This document shows positions 1 through 8,138 of a DNA stretch of 64,000 bases, piece after piece. The DNA comes from Anaerococcus mediterraneensis. Lineage in GTDB: Bacteria; Bacillota; Clostridia; Tissierellales; Peptoniphilaceae. A model generated the notes under the pieces. It did no database searches, had not been told where the DNA came from, and was given only the letters and a program-made list of their open reading frames with translations. Each line of letters opens with the position of its first letter. Position 1 is the stretch's first letter. The DNA lies in assembly GCF_900128415.1 (NCBI RefSeq), contig NZ_LT635772.1:992001-1056000 (forward strand). The letters run 5' to 3'. Position numbers and translations under genes: made by a program.

Positions 1-1
1 T

Positions 2-811
2 GATAGGCCAGCAGTCCTTTATTATAAGGGAAGTTTGGATAGCCTTGCAGATAGGCAGTCCATAGCCTTTGTTGGGGCTAGAAAATGCACCGATTATGGC
101 AAGTGGGCCTGCAAAAACCTATCGCAAAAAGTCGCAAGTGCAGGAATCACAACTGTATCAGGCCTTGCCTATGGTATAGATGCTATTTGTCATAAATCGA
201 CCCTAGAAGTAGGAGCTAGGACCATAGGGGTGATTGGTTGTGGCATCGATATAATTTATCCGAAAGCAAATATGTACTTATACGAAAAAATGTCTAAGGA
301 AGGACTCATCCTATCAGAATTTCCTCTAGGTACCGAGCCTATGGCCTACAATTTTCCAAGGAGAAATAGGATAATATCTGGTATCTCTTTGGCTACTGTA
401 GTTATAGAAGCCAAAGAAAAATCAGGGACTATGATTACAACAAGGTGTGCTCTCGACCAGGGCAAGGAAGTTTTTGCAGTGCCTGGCAATATAAATTCTA
501 TTTATTCAAGGGGGACCAACAAACTTATCCAAGATGGTGCAAAACTCATAATGAGTGCAGAGGATATTATAGAAGAGATCGACTATTTATTTGACAAAAA
601 ACCTATGAAAAGGTCAATTGACTATAGTAAACTTGATAAGGATGAAGGTCTTGTAGTAAGATATATTGAGAATAATCCAAATACAAGCGCTGATATCTTG
701 GCGCAGGAACTTAATTTGGATATAGATGTGATAAATTATCTTTTAACAAGTTTGGAACTTAGAGACATAATAGAAAATATTGGCAATAATGATTTTGCCA
801 TAAAGGAGTGA
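2..811 (+). CDS. dprA: DNA-processing protein DprA (3' part)
   Basis: DprA binds incoming single-stranded DNA and loads RecA during natural transformation. The frame is open from base 2 (D-R-P-A-V-L-Y-Y-K-G), so the gene starts before the window; the TTG at 35 is internal. Visible parts are the Rossmann-like DprA core, with GARKCTDYG and SGLAYGID, then the SGTMITTRCALDQGKEVFAVPG segment in two halves around residues 130-155 of the visible part, and a C-terminal winged helix (about the last 60 residues). topA follows 4 bp downstream, a common Firmicutes pairing. The visible part is intact. Identification is secure; the missing N-terminus is only a window effect. Confidence 0.93.
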   Translation, partial: DRPAVLYYKGSLDSLADRQSIAFVGARKCTDYGKWACKNLSQKVASAGITTVSGLAYGIDAICHKSTLEVGARTIGVIGCGIDIIYPKANMYLYEKMSKEGLILSEFPLGTEPMAYNFPRRNRIISGISLATVVIEAKEKSGTMITTRCALDQGKEVFAVPGNINSIYSRGTNKLIQDGAKLIMSAEDIIEEIDYLFDKKPMKRSIDYSKLDKDEGLVVRYIENNPNTSADILAQELNLDIDVINYLLTSLELRDIIENIGNNDFAIKE

Positions 812-815
812 TAGT

Positions 816-2870
816 TTGGCCAAAAATCTAGTAATAGTAGAGTCTCCTACTAAGGCTAAGTCAATTTCAAAGATGCTAGGTAGAAACTACTTGGTAAAGG
901 CAACAGTAGGTCATCTGAGAGACCTGCCAAAAAGTAAATTTGGAGTTGATATAGAAAATAATTTCGAACCAGAATATATAAAGGTCAGGGGCAGAGCCAA
1001 GACCATTAATGAACTAAAAAAAGAAGCGAAAAAAGCAGAAAAAATTTATCTAGCAACGGACCCGGATAGGGAAGGTGAAGCCATAAGTTGGCATTTGGAA
1101 TATTTACTAGACCTAGATCCAGAAGAAAAGAACAGGGTAGAATTTCATGAGATAACCAAGGACAATGTCTTAAACGCCATGAAAAAGCCTAGAAAAATAG
1201 ACGATAATCTAGTCAATGCCCAGCAAGCCCGCAGGGTTATGGATAGGATAGTAGGTTATGAAATAAGCCCAATTTTATGGAAGAGAGTCAAGGCAGGCCT
1301 ATCTGCTGGTCGTGTCCAATCAGTAGCTCTAAAACTCATTGTAGATAGGCAAGATGAGATAGATAAATTTATACCAGAAGAATATTGGACTATAACAGCA
1401 AAACATAAGGACAAACAAGTCTTTGAATCAGAATTTTATGGCAGTCCTTCAAGGAAGATGAAAATTTCTAATGAAAAGGGAGCTAACAAGATTCTAGACA
1501 AGCTTGATAAGGACAATTTCAAGGTAGTGAATATTACAAAAACAAAAAGAAAAAGAAGGCCAATGGCCCCATACACTACCTCAACCCTCCAACAAGACGC
1601 CTCTAATAAATTAGGATATTCAACCAAGTTTACCATGCAGCTTGCCCAGCAACTTTATGAAGGTATAGATATAGGCAAAGAGGGCACAGTGGGTCTTATA
1701 TCCTATATGAGAACTGACGCTACAAGGATTTCTAAAGAAATAGTTGGCCAGTCCTTGAAATATATAAAGGATAAGTATGGAGAAAAGTATGCCGGCAGGG
1801 GCAATACCTACGGGGGTAAGAAAAAAGGCAGTCAAGATGCCCATGAGGCCATTAGGCCTACCTCTATTTTTAGAGACCCAATTAGCCTTAGAGATTATCT
1901 AACAGATCAACAATACAAACTATATAAGCTAATATGGACCAGAGTGGTAGCAAGCCAGATGGCTGATTATGAGTATTTGTCTAGTCAGATAAGCTTTGAT
2001 AACAATGGGCTAATCTTTAAAGCCAATGGAAAAATCACTCTCTTTGACGGATTTAACAAACTTTCAGGCAACCTTGATAAGGAAAATATTTTGCCAGACC
2101 TCAAAGAAGGCGATGTAATAAGCGCAGAAAAAATAATAAAAGACCAACACTTCACCAAACCACCTGCCAGATACACAGAGGCATCCCTTGTAAAAACCTT
2201 GGAGGAATTTGGCATAGGTAGGCCTTCGACATATTCTGCTACAATTAACCAAATCATGTCAAGAAACTATGTAGAGCTAGATGGCAGATATATTTATCCT
2301 ACAGAGCTTGGCAAGACTGTAAATGGTTTTTTGCAAGAAAACTTTGACGATATTATAAATGTGGAGTTTACAGCCGAGATGGAAGACCAGCTTGATAAGA
2401 TTGCAGAGGATGAAGTTTTTTGGAAAGATGTCTTGGCAAGTTTTTATAAGGACTTCAAAAAGGATATAGAAGCTGTCAAAAAAGACACAAATGATTATAA
2501 AATCAAAGATAAAGTCTTAGATGAGAAATGCCCAAAATGTGGCAAAAACTTAGTTATAAAACACGGTAGAAATGGGAAATTTATCGGTTGTAGTGGTTTT
2601 CCTGATTGTGATTTTACAAAATCTATAATAAAAACTACTGGGGTAAAATGTCCTAATTGTGAGGATGGAGAAATAGTAGAGAAAGTATCAAAAAAAGGCA
2701 AGAGGTTTTATGGGTGCAACAATTATCCTAAATGTGACTTTGCCCTATGGGATCCACCAACTGGAGAAAAATGTCCAGAATGCGGGTCTTTGATGATCCA
2801 CAAAAAAAACAGGTCCACAGATGAAATTAGATGTTCATCTTGTGATTATATAAAAGAAAAGAAGAGATAA
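816..2870 (+). CDS. topA: DNA topoisomerase I
   Basis: Type IA topoisomerase that relaxes negative supercoils. The start is TTG with AAGGAG about 8 bases upstream, overlapping the dprA end. The TOPRIM domain is at the N-terminus (IVESPTKAKSI; TDPDREGEAISWH near residue 81). The catalytic tyrosine is Y297 in ISYMRTDATRIS. The C-terminus has three four-cysteine zinc ribbons (CPKCGK..., CPNCED..., CPECGS...), each in the standard topA C4 pattern. Length 684 aa is normal for Firmicutes. A hairpin terminator follows directly. Confidence 0.97.
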   Translation: MAKNLVIVESPTKAKSISKMLGRNYLVKATVGHLRDLPKSKFGVDIENNFEPEYIKVRGRAKTINELKKEAKKAEKIYLATDPDREGEAISWHLEYLLDLDPEEKNRVEFHEITKDNVLNAMKKPRKIDDNLVNAQQARRVMDRIVGYEISPILWKRVKAGLSAGRVQSVALKLIVDRQDEIDKFIPEEYWTITAKHKDKQVFESEFYGSPSRKMKISNEKGANKILDKLDKDNFKVVNITKTKRKRRPMAPYTTSTLQQDASNKLGYSTKFTMQLAQQLYEGIDIGKEGTVGLISYMRTDATRISKEIVGQSLKYIKDKYGEKYAGRGNTYGGKKKGSQDAHEAIRPTSIFRDPISLRDYLTDQQYKLYKLIWTRVVASQMADYEYLSSQISFDNNGLIFKANGKITLFDGFNKLSGNLDKENILPDLKEGDVISAEKIIKDQHFTKPPARYTEASLVKTLEEFGIGRPSTYSATINQIMSRNYVELDGRYIYPTELGKTVNGFLQENFDDIINVEFTAEMEDQLDKIAEDEVFWKDVLASFYKDFKKDIEAVKKDTNDYKIKDKVLDEKCPKCGKNLVIKHGRNGKFIGCSGFPDCDFTKSIIKTTGVKCPNCEDGEIVEKVSKKGKRFYGCNNYPKCDFALWDPPTGEKCPECGSLMIHKKNRSTDEIRCSSCDYIKEKKR

Positions 2871-2901
2871 AAATACATGGCTTAGGCTGTGTATTTTTTT
2901 T
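2871..2901 (+). terminator. Rho-independent terminator after topA
   Basis: AAATACA and TGTATTT form a 7 bp stem around a 12-base loop, followed by a run of T. It starts at the topA stop codon. Confidence 0.65.
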
Positions 2902-2959
2902 CAATAAAGTATAGAAATATATTGAATAAATAAGCTATAATATATATAAGGAGAAAAAA

Positions 2960-3853
2960 ATGAAAGAAAATTATTTGAGGTACTTTTTAGAGCTTGTTAA
3001 ATTCAAAAACTATACCAGAGCTGCAGAAAGTCTCTTTGTCAGTCAATCAACTGTATCAAAAGCTATAAAACAGCTAGAGACAGACCTTTCCTGCCAGCTT
3101 ATAGATATGACAGGCGGCAATTTTAAACTCACTCAAGCTGGGGAAATTTTTTACAAATATGCTACTGAGGTAATTGAATTTTTAGATAAAAAAGAGGAGA
3201 ACCTCAGAAAGGATATAAAAAGTTTAAAATCCAATCTCTACTTAGGTCTACCACCAACAGCTGGTTCTATGTATTTTTTTGATATCATTTCTAAATTTAA
3301 AGAAAAATACCCAGAAATTGACCTTCATATAGTGAGTCAGACTTCTAAATACATCCCAGAACTTTTAAACGAGGGTCAAATAGACTTGGGAGTTGTTATA
3401 GAACCATTTGAAAATGAAAATTTTAGAAAACATATTGTTTTTCAGTCAGAGTCAGTCCTGATAGTAAATAAAGAAGATGACCTTGCAAAAAATGATATAG
3501 TAGACTTTTCTATCCTAAAAGATCAAAAGTTTTTGACCATATCCAAAAACTATATGTACTATAAAGTTTTTTTGGACAAGTGTAGGCAGGCAGGATTTGA
3601 ACCTAATATTATTTTTGAAAACTACCATTGGGACCTGATCTTGGAGATGGTTATAGACAAGCAAGGCATATCAATTTTGCCTCTGCCCCTTGTGGATAAA
3701 TATATTTCAAAGAGGGCCAAGTATATAAAGTTAAAAAATCCAGACTTCTTCTGGGCCCTAACATTGATATATCCAAAAAATAGGTCGTTGACAAGTCCGA
3801 TGAAAAACTTTATAGATTTATCTATCGAAGAATCCAGGAAAATGTTTCTGTAA
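2960..3853 (+). CDS. LysR-family transcriptional regulator
   Basis: A 297 aa LysR-type regulator. Residues 1-60 form the winged helix-turn-helix (YTRAAESLFVSQSTVSKAIKQLE read in two parts), followed by a linker helix. Residues about 90-290 are the periplasmic-binding-like effector domain. The ribosome site AAGGAG lies 7-8 bases before the ATG, and a TATAAT at 2936 is a likely -10. The MFS transporter and esterase genes follow on the same strand after a 152 bp gap that holds two related dyads (3880-3898, 3967-3983). The regulator therefore probably controls these neighbours. The effector is unknown. Confidence 0.9.
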   Translation: MKENYLRYFLELVKFKNYTRAAESLFVSQSTVSKAIKQLETDLSCQLIDMTGGNFKLTQAGEIFYKYATEVIEFLDKKEENLRKDIKSLKSNLYLGLPPTAGSMYFFDIISKFKEKYPEIDLHIVSQTSKYIPELLNEGQIDLGVVIEPFENENFRKHIVFQSESVLIVNKEDDLAKNDIVDFSILKDQKFLTISKNYMYYKVFLDKCRQAGFEPNIIFENYHWDLILEMVIDKQGISILPLPLVDKYISKRAKYIKLKNPDFFWALTLIYPKNRSLTSPMKNFIDLSIEESRKMFL

Positions 3854-3879
3854 GGATAGGCAAACATAGAAGCTTATAG

Positions 3880-3898
3880 CTATGAAATAAATTCATAG
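3880..3898. promoter_or_regulatory. candidate LysR operator, site 1
   Basis: CTATGAA-ATAAA-TTCATAG is a perfect 7 bp inverted repeat with a 5 bp spacer, and it contains the T-N11-A pattern of LysR-type boxes. It is centred about 70 bp upstream of the predicted MFS transcription start, the usual recognition-site position. Assignment to the adjacent regulator is inference. Confidence 0.5.
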
Positions 3899-3926
3899 GT
3901 GATGAAATATTGATATAATCAGGATC

Positions 3927-3954
3927 TTGAATAAAAAAGTCATTCTTATATAAT
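3927..3954 (+). promoter_or_regulatory. sigma-A promoter for MFS-esterase operon
   Basis: TTGAAT (3927-3932), a 16 bp spacer, then TATAAT (3949-3954). It is the best match in the 152 bp gap before the MFS gene. Confidence 0.6.
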
Positions 3955-3966
3955 GGATACAGATAG

Positions 3967-3983
3967 TTCATAGAAATTATGAA
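3967..3983. promoter_or_regulatory. candidate LysR operator, site 2
   Basis: TTCATA-GAAAT-TATGAA is a perfect 6 bp inverted repeat with a 5 bp spacer. It uses the same hexamer as site 1 in inverted order. It lies just downstream of the predicted -10, at about the transcription start, where bound protein would block transcription. Confidence 0.45.
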
Positions 3984-4005
3984 AACATTTTTATAAGGAG
4001 GACTT

Positions 4006-5202
4006 ATGCAAGAAAACATAAGCAAAGACACAAAGAGGTCTTATATAATTGAAGCAATTTTATTTCTAACCTATGCCTTTTTTGCTGTAAACTGGATAGC
4101 AGGTTCTACACTTACACCTGATATAGCAGCTCATTTTGGAGTAGATAGTGGTGCATCAGCATCATTTGTATCAAATGCGGTTACTATAGCAAAAATCATT
4201 GGTAACTTTTCAGCTGCAGCTATACTAAATAAACTTTTCCCTAAAAAATCTATAGCCTTGGGATCATTTTTGATTTTTGGAGGATGCTTATTAGCAGTAC
4301 TTGCAAAATCATACACAATGTTTTTAATTGGTAGATTTATCATGGGTTTTGGTGGGGCAGTATTTGTTATTTACTTTGCACCAGTTGTTATTCACTATTT
4401 TTCTGCTGAGCAAAGACCAACAATCAACGCCCTAAACGGTGTAGCCTACAACTTTGGAGCAGTACTAGCTCTTTTGATAGTAAAACCAGTTATAAATTGG
4501 CTAAATACTTGGCAAGCAAGTATGGGATTCTTTTTGGCTATAAGTGGTATTTTATTTGTACTTTGGTTAATAGTTGGTGAAGACTTTGAAATAAATACAA
4601 GCAATGAAGGAAAAGCACAAAAATTATCTTTTTCTGAGGTTATAAAAGATAAGCTTACACTATTATTGCCATTTACCTACTGTGGAGTTCTAACACTTTA
4701 CCTATCATTATTGCAACTATTCCCACAAACAGAAGGATCAGCTATATCAGCATCTACACTTTCTGCCCTAACAGGGATAGGCGGTATTATTGGTACACTT
4801 ATAGCTATCTATCTAGCAAAAGTATATTTTAAAAGAAAACCAGTTATTATAGTTTGCGGTCTAGTTATGACAGGATCAGCATTTTTGATGGTCAAAACAT
4901 CAAACCCAACTATAGCTATAATATCAGCCCTACTTGTTGGTATATTTATGTTTGTACCAATGACATCTTTGGTACTTATCCCACAAGAGATTGAGGGTAT
5001 GACACCAGCAAGACTTACAAGCATAATGGGTATCTTCTGGGCCCTATCATATATAATAGAAACAATAATGTTTTATATATTTGGTATCCTAAAAGATATG
5101 ACAGGTACAAATGAACTTGGTGTAAATATAGCAGTTATATTTTCTTTGACCTTTGTAATAGGTGGTTTCTTGTTGCCAGAAACTGGCAAGGATAAAAAAT
5201 AG
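4006..5202 (+). CDS. MFS transporter
   Basis: A 398 aa integral membrane protein with about 12 hydrophobic segments and a hydrophilic central loop near residues 190-210, as in major facilitator superfamily carriers. The A-motif region reads GNFSAAAILNKLFPKK, and loop 8-9 reads IAIYLAKVYFKRKP. The ribosome site is AAGGAGG. The stop lies 9 bp before an HSL-type esterase gene, so import of an ester or amide substrate and its hydrolysis (or export of the product) may be linked. The substrate cannot be read from sequence. Confidence 0.88.
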   Translation: MQENISKDTKRSYIIEAILFLTYAFFAVNWIAGSTLTPDIAAHFGVDSGASASFVSNAVTIAKIIGNFSAAAILNKLFPKKSIALGSFLIFGGCLLAVLAKSYTMFLIGRFIMGFGGAVFVIYFAPVVIHYFSAEQRPTINALNGVAYNFGAVLALLIVKPVINWLNTWQASMGFFLAISGILFVLWLIVGEDFEINTSNEGKAQKLSFSEVIKDKLTLLLPFTYCGVLTLYLSLLQLFPQTEGSAISASTLSALTGIGGIIGTLIAIYLAKVYFKRKPVIIVCGLVMTGSAFLMVKTSNPTIAIISALLVGIFMFVPMTSLVLIPQEIEGMTPARLTSIMGIFWALSYIIETIMFYIFGILKDMTGTNELGVNIAVIFSLTFVIGGFLLPETGKDKK

Positions 5203-5211
5203 GAGGATTTT

Positions 5212-6165
5212 ATGAGAGAATTGAAAAAAAGTATGAAGGATTTCTTGGAAGTATTTAACAACGTAACAGTGCCAGCCCTTATCGAACAAGGATTTGAGGC
5301 AAACCCAATCAATGCTAGAGAGGGACTACTAAATACAACCTACAATTTTACAACATCAAAAACAGAAATAGCAAAAGTTTTAGATGGTACAGTTAAATCA
5401 AAAGATGGTAACTACAATGTCCCAGTTAGGATTTTTAATCCAAATCCAGAAGAAGCTCTACCAGTTATAATTTATTTCCACGGTGGTGGTCATATGGCTG
5501 GATCTGTAACAGTATATGATGAAGTTATCAGAAGACTAGCTAAAGAAACTAACCACATAGTTGTAGCTCCAGAGTTTAGATTGGCACCAGAAAATCCTTA
5601 CCCAGCCCAAGAGATAGACTCTAGAACAGTTTATTATAATGTATTTGACCTATTAGATGAAAAAAATATAAAATATCAAAAGAAACTAAGATTTGGTGGA
5701 GACTCAGGTGGTGGAGCTCTTACAGCTGCCCTTGCTAGAGATATCCAAGATGATAGTGATGATTATAAGGCAGATGCTATATTTATGATCTACCCAAGTC
5801 TAGACTATACAATGAGTTTTGATTCTTATAAAGATGATGTAAACGGCAAAGGCTACCTACTTGAAACACCAAAAATCAAATGGTACTTTGACAATTACCT
5901 ACAAGATGGTCAAGATAGGAAAGAAGCATCACCATTATTTAACAAGATTTCAAATGGTATTCCTAGAACAATACTTTTCACAGCAGAGTTTTGTCCTCTA
6001 AGAGATGAAGGATATGCTTATGTTGAAAAATTAAAAGAAAATGGCGTAGAAGTTGTTCATCACAATATGGAAAATATGATCCATACCTATATGAGCATGC
6101 AAGACCTTGCCAAAGAAGAAGCAGATTTCACCTACGCAGAAATTAGCAAATTCCTAAACAGATAA
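5212..6165 (+). CDS. alpha/beta hydrolase, HSL (type IV) esterase family
   Basis: A 317 aa esterase/lipase-like enzyme without a signal peptide, so cytoplasmic. It has the oxyanion-hole HGGG at residues 90-93, RLAPENPYPA near 123, the nucleophile elbow G-D-S165-G-G, and probable D265 (PLRDEG) and H291 (IHTYMSM) completing the triad. These are hallmarks of the hormone-sensitive-lipase family, which cleaves short acyl esters. It is co-transcribed with the MFS gene (9 bp gap, AGGAGG site overlapping the previous stop) and ends at a strong terminator. The natural substrate is unknown. Confidence 0.9.
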   Translation: MRELKKSMKDFLEVFNNVTVPALIEQGFEANPINAREGLLNTTYNFTTSKTEIAKVLDGTVKSKDGNYNVPVRIFNPNPEEALPVIIYFHGGGHMAGSVTVYDEVIRRLAKETNHIVVAPEFRLAPENPYPAQEIDSRTVYYNVFDLLDEKNIKYQKKLRFGGDSGGGALTAALARDIQDDSDDYKADAIFMIYPSLDYTMSFDSYKDDVNGKGYLLETPKIKWYFDNYLQDGQDRKEASPLFNKISNGIPRTILFTAEFCPLRDEGYAYVEKLKENGVEVVHHNMENMIHTYMSMQDLAKEEADFTYAEISKFLNR

Positions 6166-6170
6166 GAGAA

Positions 6171-6203
6171 AAAGCTCAAGATCAATTGATCTTGAGCTTT
6201 TTT
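6171..6203. terminator. bidirectional terminator
   Basis: AAAGCTCAAGATC / GATCTTGAGCTTT form a 13 bp perfect stem with loop AATT, flanked by A-run and T-run. It serves the esterase operon (+) and mscL (-), which converge here. Confidence 0.9.
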
Positions 6204-6211
6204 TATAAATT

Positions 6212-6622
6212 TTATTCTAATTCATTTTTATATGATTCTAGTTTTGATGTGCAGTGTGGACATCTTGTTGCTTCTAGTGGTATAGAAGACTTGCAGTATG
6301 GGCAAGTTTTTTCTGTAACTTCTGCTGGTTTTTCCTCTTTGTGTCTAGAGTTTAAAGCCTTGACAATTGCAAACATTACAAGAGCTATTATCAAAAATGA
6401 GATAATAGAATTTATAAAGTTTCCTATTTTTAGGCTAGCACCGGCGATATTGACTACTATATCCTCATAGTTTATACCAGCTGTTAAACCAGATATGATT
6501 GGCATTAGCAAATCATCAACCACGCTTGTAACAATAGCTGTGAAAGCTGACCCCATAATTATACCTATGGCCATATCTAATACATTGCCACGCGCAATAA
6601 ATTCCTTAAATTCTTTAAACAT
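6212..6622 (-). CDS. mscL: large-conductance mechanosensitive channel with C-terminal zinc ribbon
   Basis: MscL opens under membrane tension to release solutes on osmotic downshock. I start it at MFKEFKEFIARGNV, 13 codons inside the longest frame, because AAAGGAG sits at the right distance there and the family begins this way. The protein is 136 aa with the typical N-terminal amphipathic helix, TM1 (VLDMAIGIIMGSAFTAIVTS), a short loop and TM2 (FINSIISFLIIALVMFAIV). The cytoplasmic end carries two CxxC pairs (CPYC...CPHC), a small zinc ribbon absent from the E. coli protein. It converges on the esterase operon across a shared terminator. Confidence 0.95.
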   Translation of the reverse strand: MFKEFKEFIARGNVLDMAIGIIMGSAFTAIVTSVVDDLLMPIISGLTAGINYEDIVVNIAGASLKIGNFINSIISFLIIALVMFAIVKALNSRHKEEKPAEVTEKTCPYCKSSIPLEATRCPHCTSKLESYKNELE

Positions 6623-6674
6623 ATATACTCCTTTATAATTTTCATAAAATCTAATAGACATTGTACCTTTATAC

Positions 6675-6703
6675 TTGACTTTATCACCTATATTTTATAT
6701 GAT
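6675..6703 (+). promoter_or_regulatory. sigma-A promoter for Nudix operon
   Basis: TTGACT (6675-6680), a 17 bp spacer, TATGAT (6698-6703), then AGGAGAGG before the ATG at 6719. This is a near-consensus promoter. Confidence 0.7.
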
Positions 6704-6718
6704 TTTAGGAGAGGTTTT

Positions 6719-7310
6719 ATGAAACATTTACAAGTAGATGATAATTTTTATGAAAAAATAAAATCCTATGCTGTTTTTATACCTATAATAAAAGTAGACG
6801 GAAAAGACCATATACTTTTTCAGGTGAGAAGCCACATAGTTAGCCAGGCAGGCGAGGTTTCGTTTCCTGGAGGATCAGTCGAAGAAGGCGAAGATTTCAA
6901 GATGGCAGCCATCAGAGAGCTAAAAGAAGAGCTTCTTTTAGAAGATGACGATATAGAGTATCTTGGATACTCATCTATGATATTTAATTCTTCTTATAGG
7001 TATGTAAAAAGTTTTTATGGACGCATTAATAAAAAATTAGACCAAATAAAGTATAATGACGAGGTAGAAAGTATTTTTGCTGTGGATATAGACTATTTTA
7101 AAAATAATCCCCCCAAAAATTTATAAGGCTAAATACAAGATAGATTTTCCAGAAGATTTTCCTTTTGAAAAAATCCCAAATGGCAAAAATTATAAATTTT
7201 GGACAGGTTATAATAAATTTTATTTTTATGACACTGACCCAGTCATATGGGGTATGACAGCAAGAATGCTAAAAGTCTTTATAGAAAGTTGGGTTAAAGA
7301 TGAGAAATGA
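6719..7310 (+). pseudogene. Nudix hydrolase (CoA pyrophosphatase-like), frameshifted
   Basis: The first frame (6719-7126) has a Nudix fold with the box GGSVEEGEDFKMAAIRELKEEL near residues 49-70 and the upstream SHIVSQAGEVSFPGG typical of CoA pyrophosphatases (COG0494 type). It stops after NNPPKNL. A second frame continues without a gap as PPKIYKAKYKIDFPEDF and ends ...WGMTARMLKVFIES...; that is the family's expected C-terminal half, and it stops at 7310. The break sits in a CCCCCCAAAAA tract (about 7109-7119); removing one base restores a protein of about 196 aa. It could be a true mutation, slippage-based phase variation, or a sequencing error. The restored frame overlaps the next gene by 11 bp. 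Confidence 0.8.
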
Positions 7311-8130
7311 TATTTCACAAAAAATAAGAGACTATGCAAAATCAAATCCTGATATCCAGTCCGTATTTTATGTAAAAAGATATAATAATGACGAATTTTA
7401 TAATATTTATACAGTGGTAAGTGATATTATAATTGGAAAACTAGAAGAAGAGTTTAAAAATCTTTTTGACGATGTGATTTTTGTCAATAGGATAAAAGAG
7501 ACTAGGGAGATTGATAAAATCAATTTTACCTATACTAGTATTGATGTCTACAAGATGGATAATCTAAAAATATCTGAATCTATAATAGGAACTGATTTTG
7601 CTAGTGCCTTTATAAAAAGCCTACCAGGGGATATAGAGTTTTTGTATAACAAAGCTGATGGGATTGGCCTAGAGCCTAGTAGAGATTTTTCTTATAAACA
7701 GGTCAAAGAATACGAGTTTAACCAAATTGTCAATAATTTTTTTGCCTATGCTATAGAGACATCCCTATATCTGGTAGAGAATAACCAATTGGCAGCTGCT
7801 ATAAAGATGACAGACCTTAGGGCTGAGCTTATGAAGCTACTTAGGATCCATGTTATAAATAAATTCCACAACAAAAGAGATATAGGCAAGGATGGTAGGG
7901 AGTTTACCCACACATTGGCCAAGGAGTACAAGGATGATCTAGAAGATACATTCCATGATTCAAATCCTCTAAATATCTATAATTCTCTTTTCAAAGCCTG
8001 TATACTTTTTAGAAAAATAGGTATGGAAGAGGCTGAAATTATGGATTTTGTTTATGATAGGCAAACTGATGTCAAAAGTTTGAAGCTGCTAAGAAACAAT
8101 TATAAAAAGTTAGAATCTTTTCTAAACTAG
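7300..8130 (+). CDS. ANT(6)-like nucleotidyltransferase-related protein
   Basis: A 276 aa protein. Residues about 140-185 (NQIVNNFFAYAIETSLYLVENN..., then DLRAELMKLLRIHV) resemble the helical region of aminoglycoside 6-adenylyltransferases, where a conserved RxEL(L)KML-type helix occurs. The N-terminal half, which should carry the GSR and acidic nucleotidyltransferase motifs, shows no clear GSR, so catalytic activity is doubtful. It overlaps the restored Nudix frame by 11 bp and precedes the DD-carboxypeptidase by 8 bp. I regard it as a divergent family member of unknown function, not as evidence of drug resistance. Confidence 0.5.
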   Translation: MRNDISQKIRDYAKSNPDIQSVFYVKRYNNDEFYNIYTVVSDIIIGKLEEEFKNLFDDVIFVNRIKETREIDKINFTYTSIDVYKMDNLKISESIIGTDFASAFIKSLPGDIEFLYNKADGIGLEPSRDFSYKQVKEYEFNQIVNNFFAYAIETSLYLVENNQLAAAIKMTDLRAELMKLLRIHVINKFHNKRDIGKDGREFTHTLAKEYKDDLEDTFHDSNPLNIYNSLFKACILFRKIGMEEAEIMDFVYDRQTDVKSLKLLRNNYKKLESFLN

Positions 8131-8138
8131 GAGAACTT

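Noticed and set aside
3622..4031. Minus-strand open frames opposite the LysR gene and in the operator gap
   Set aside because: They overlap a clear gene in antisense and contain the palindromes and promoter of the plus strand.
6186..6470. Plus-strand open frame of 94 codons opposite mscL
   Set aside because: It is antisense to a clear mscL and starts in the shared terminator; no ribosome site or family likeness.
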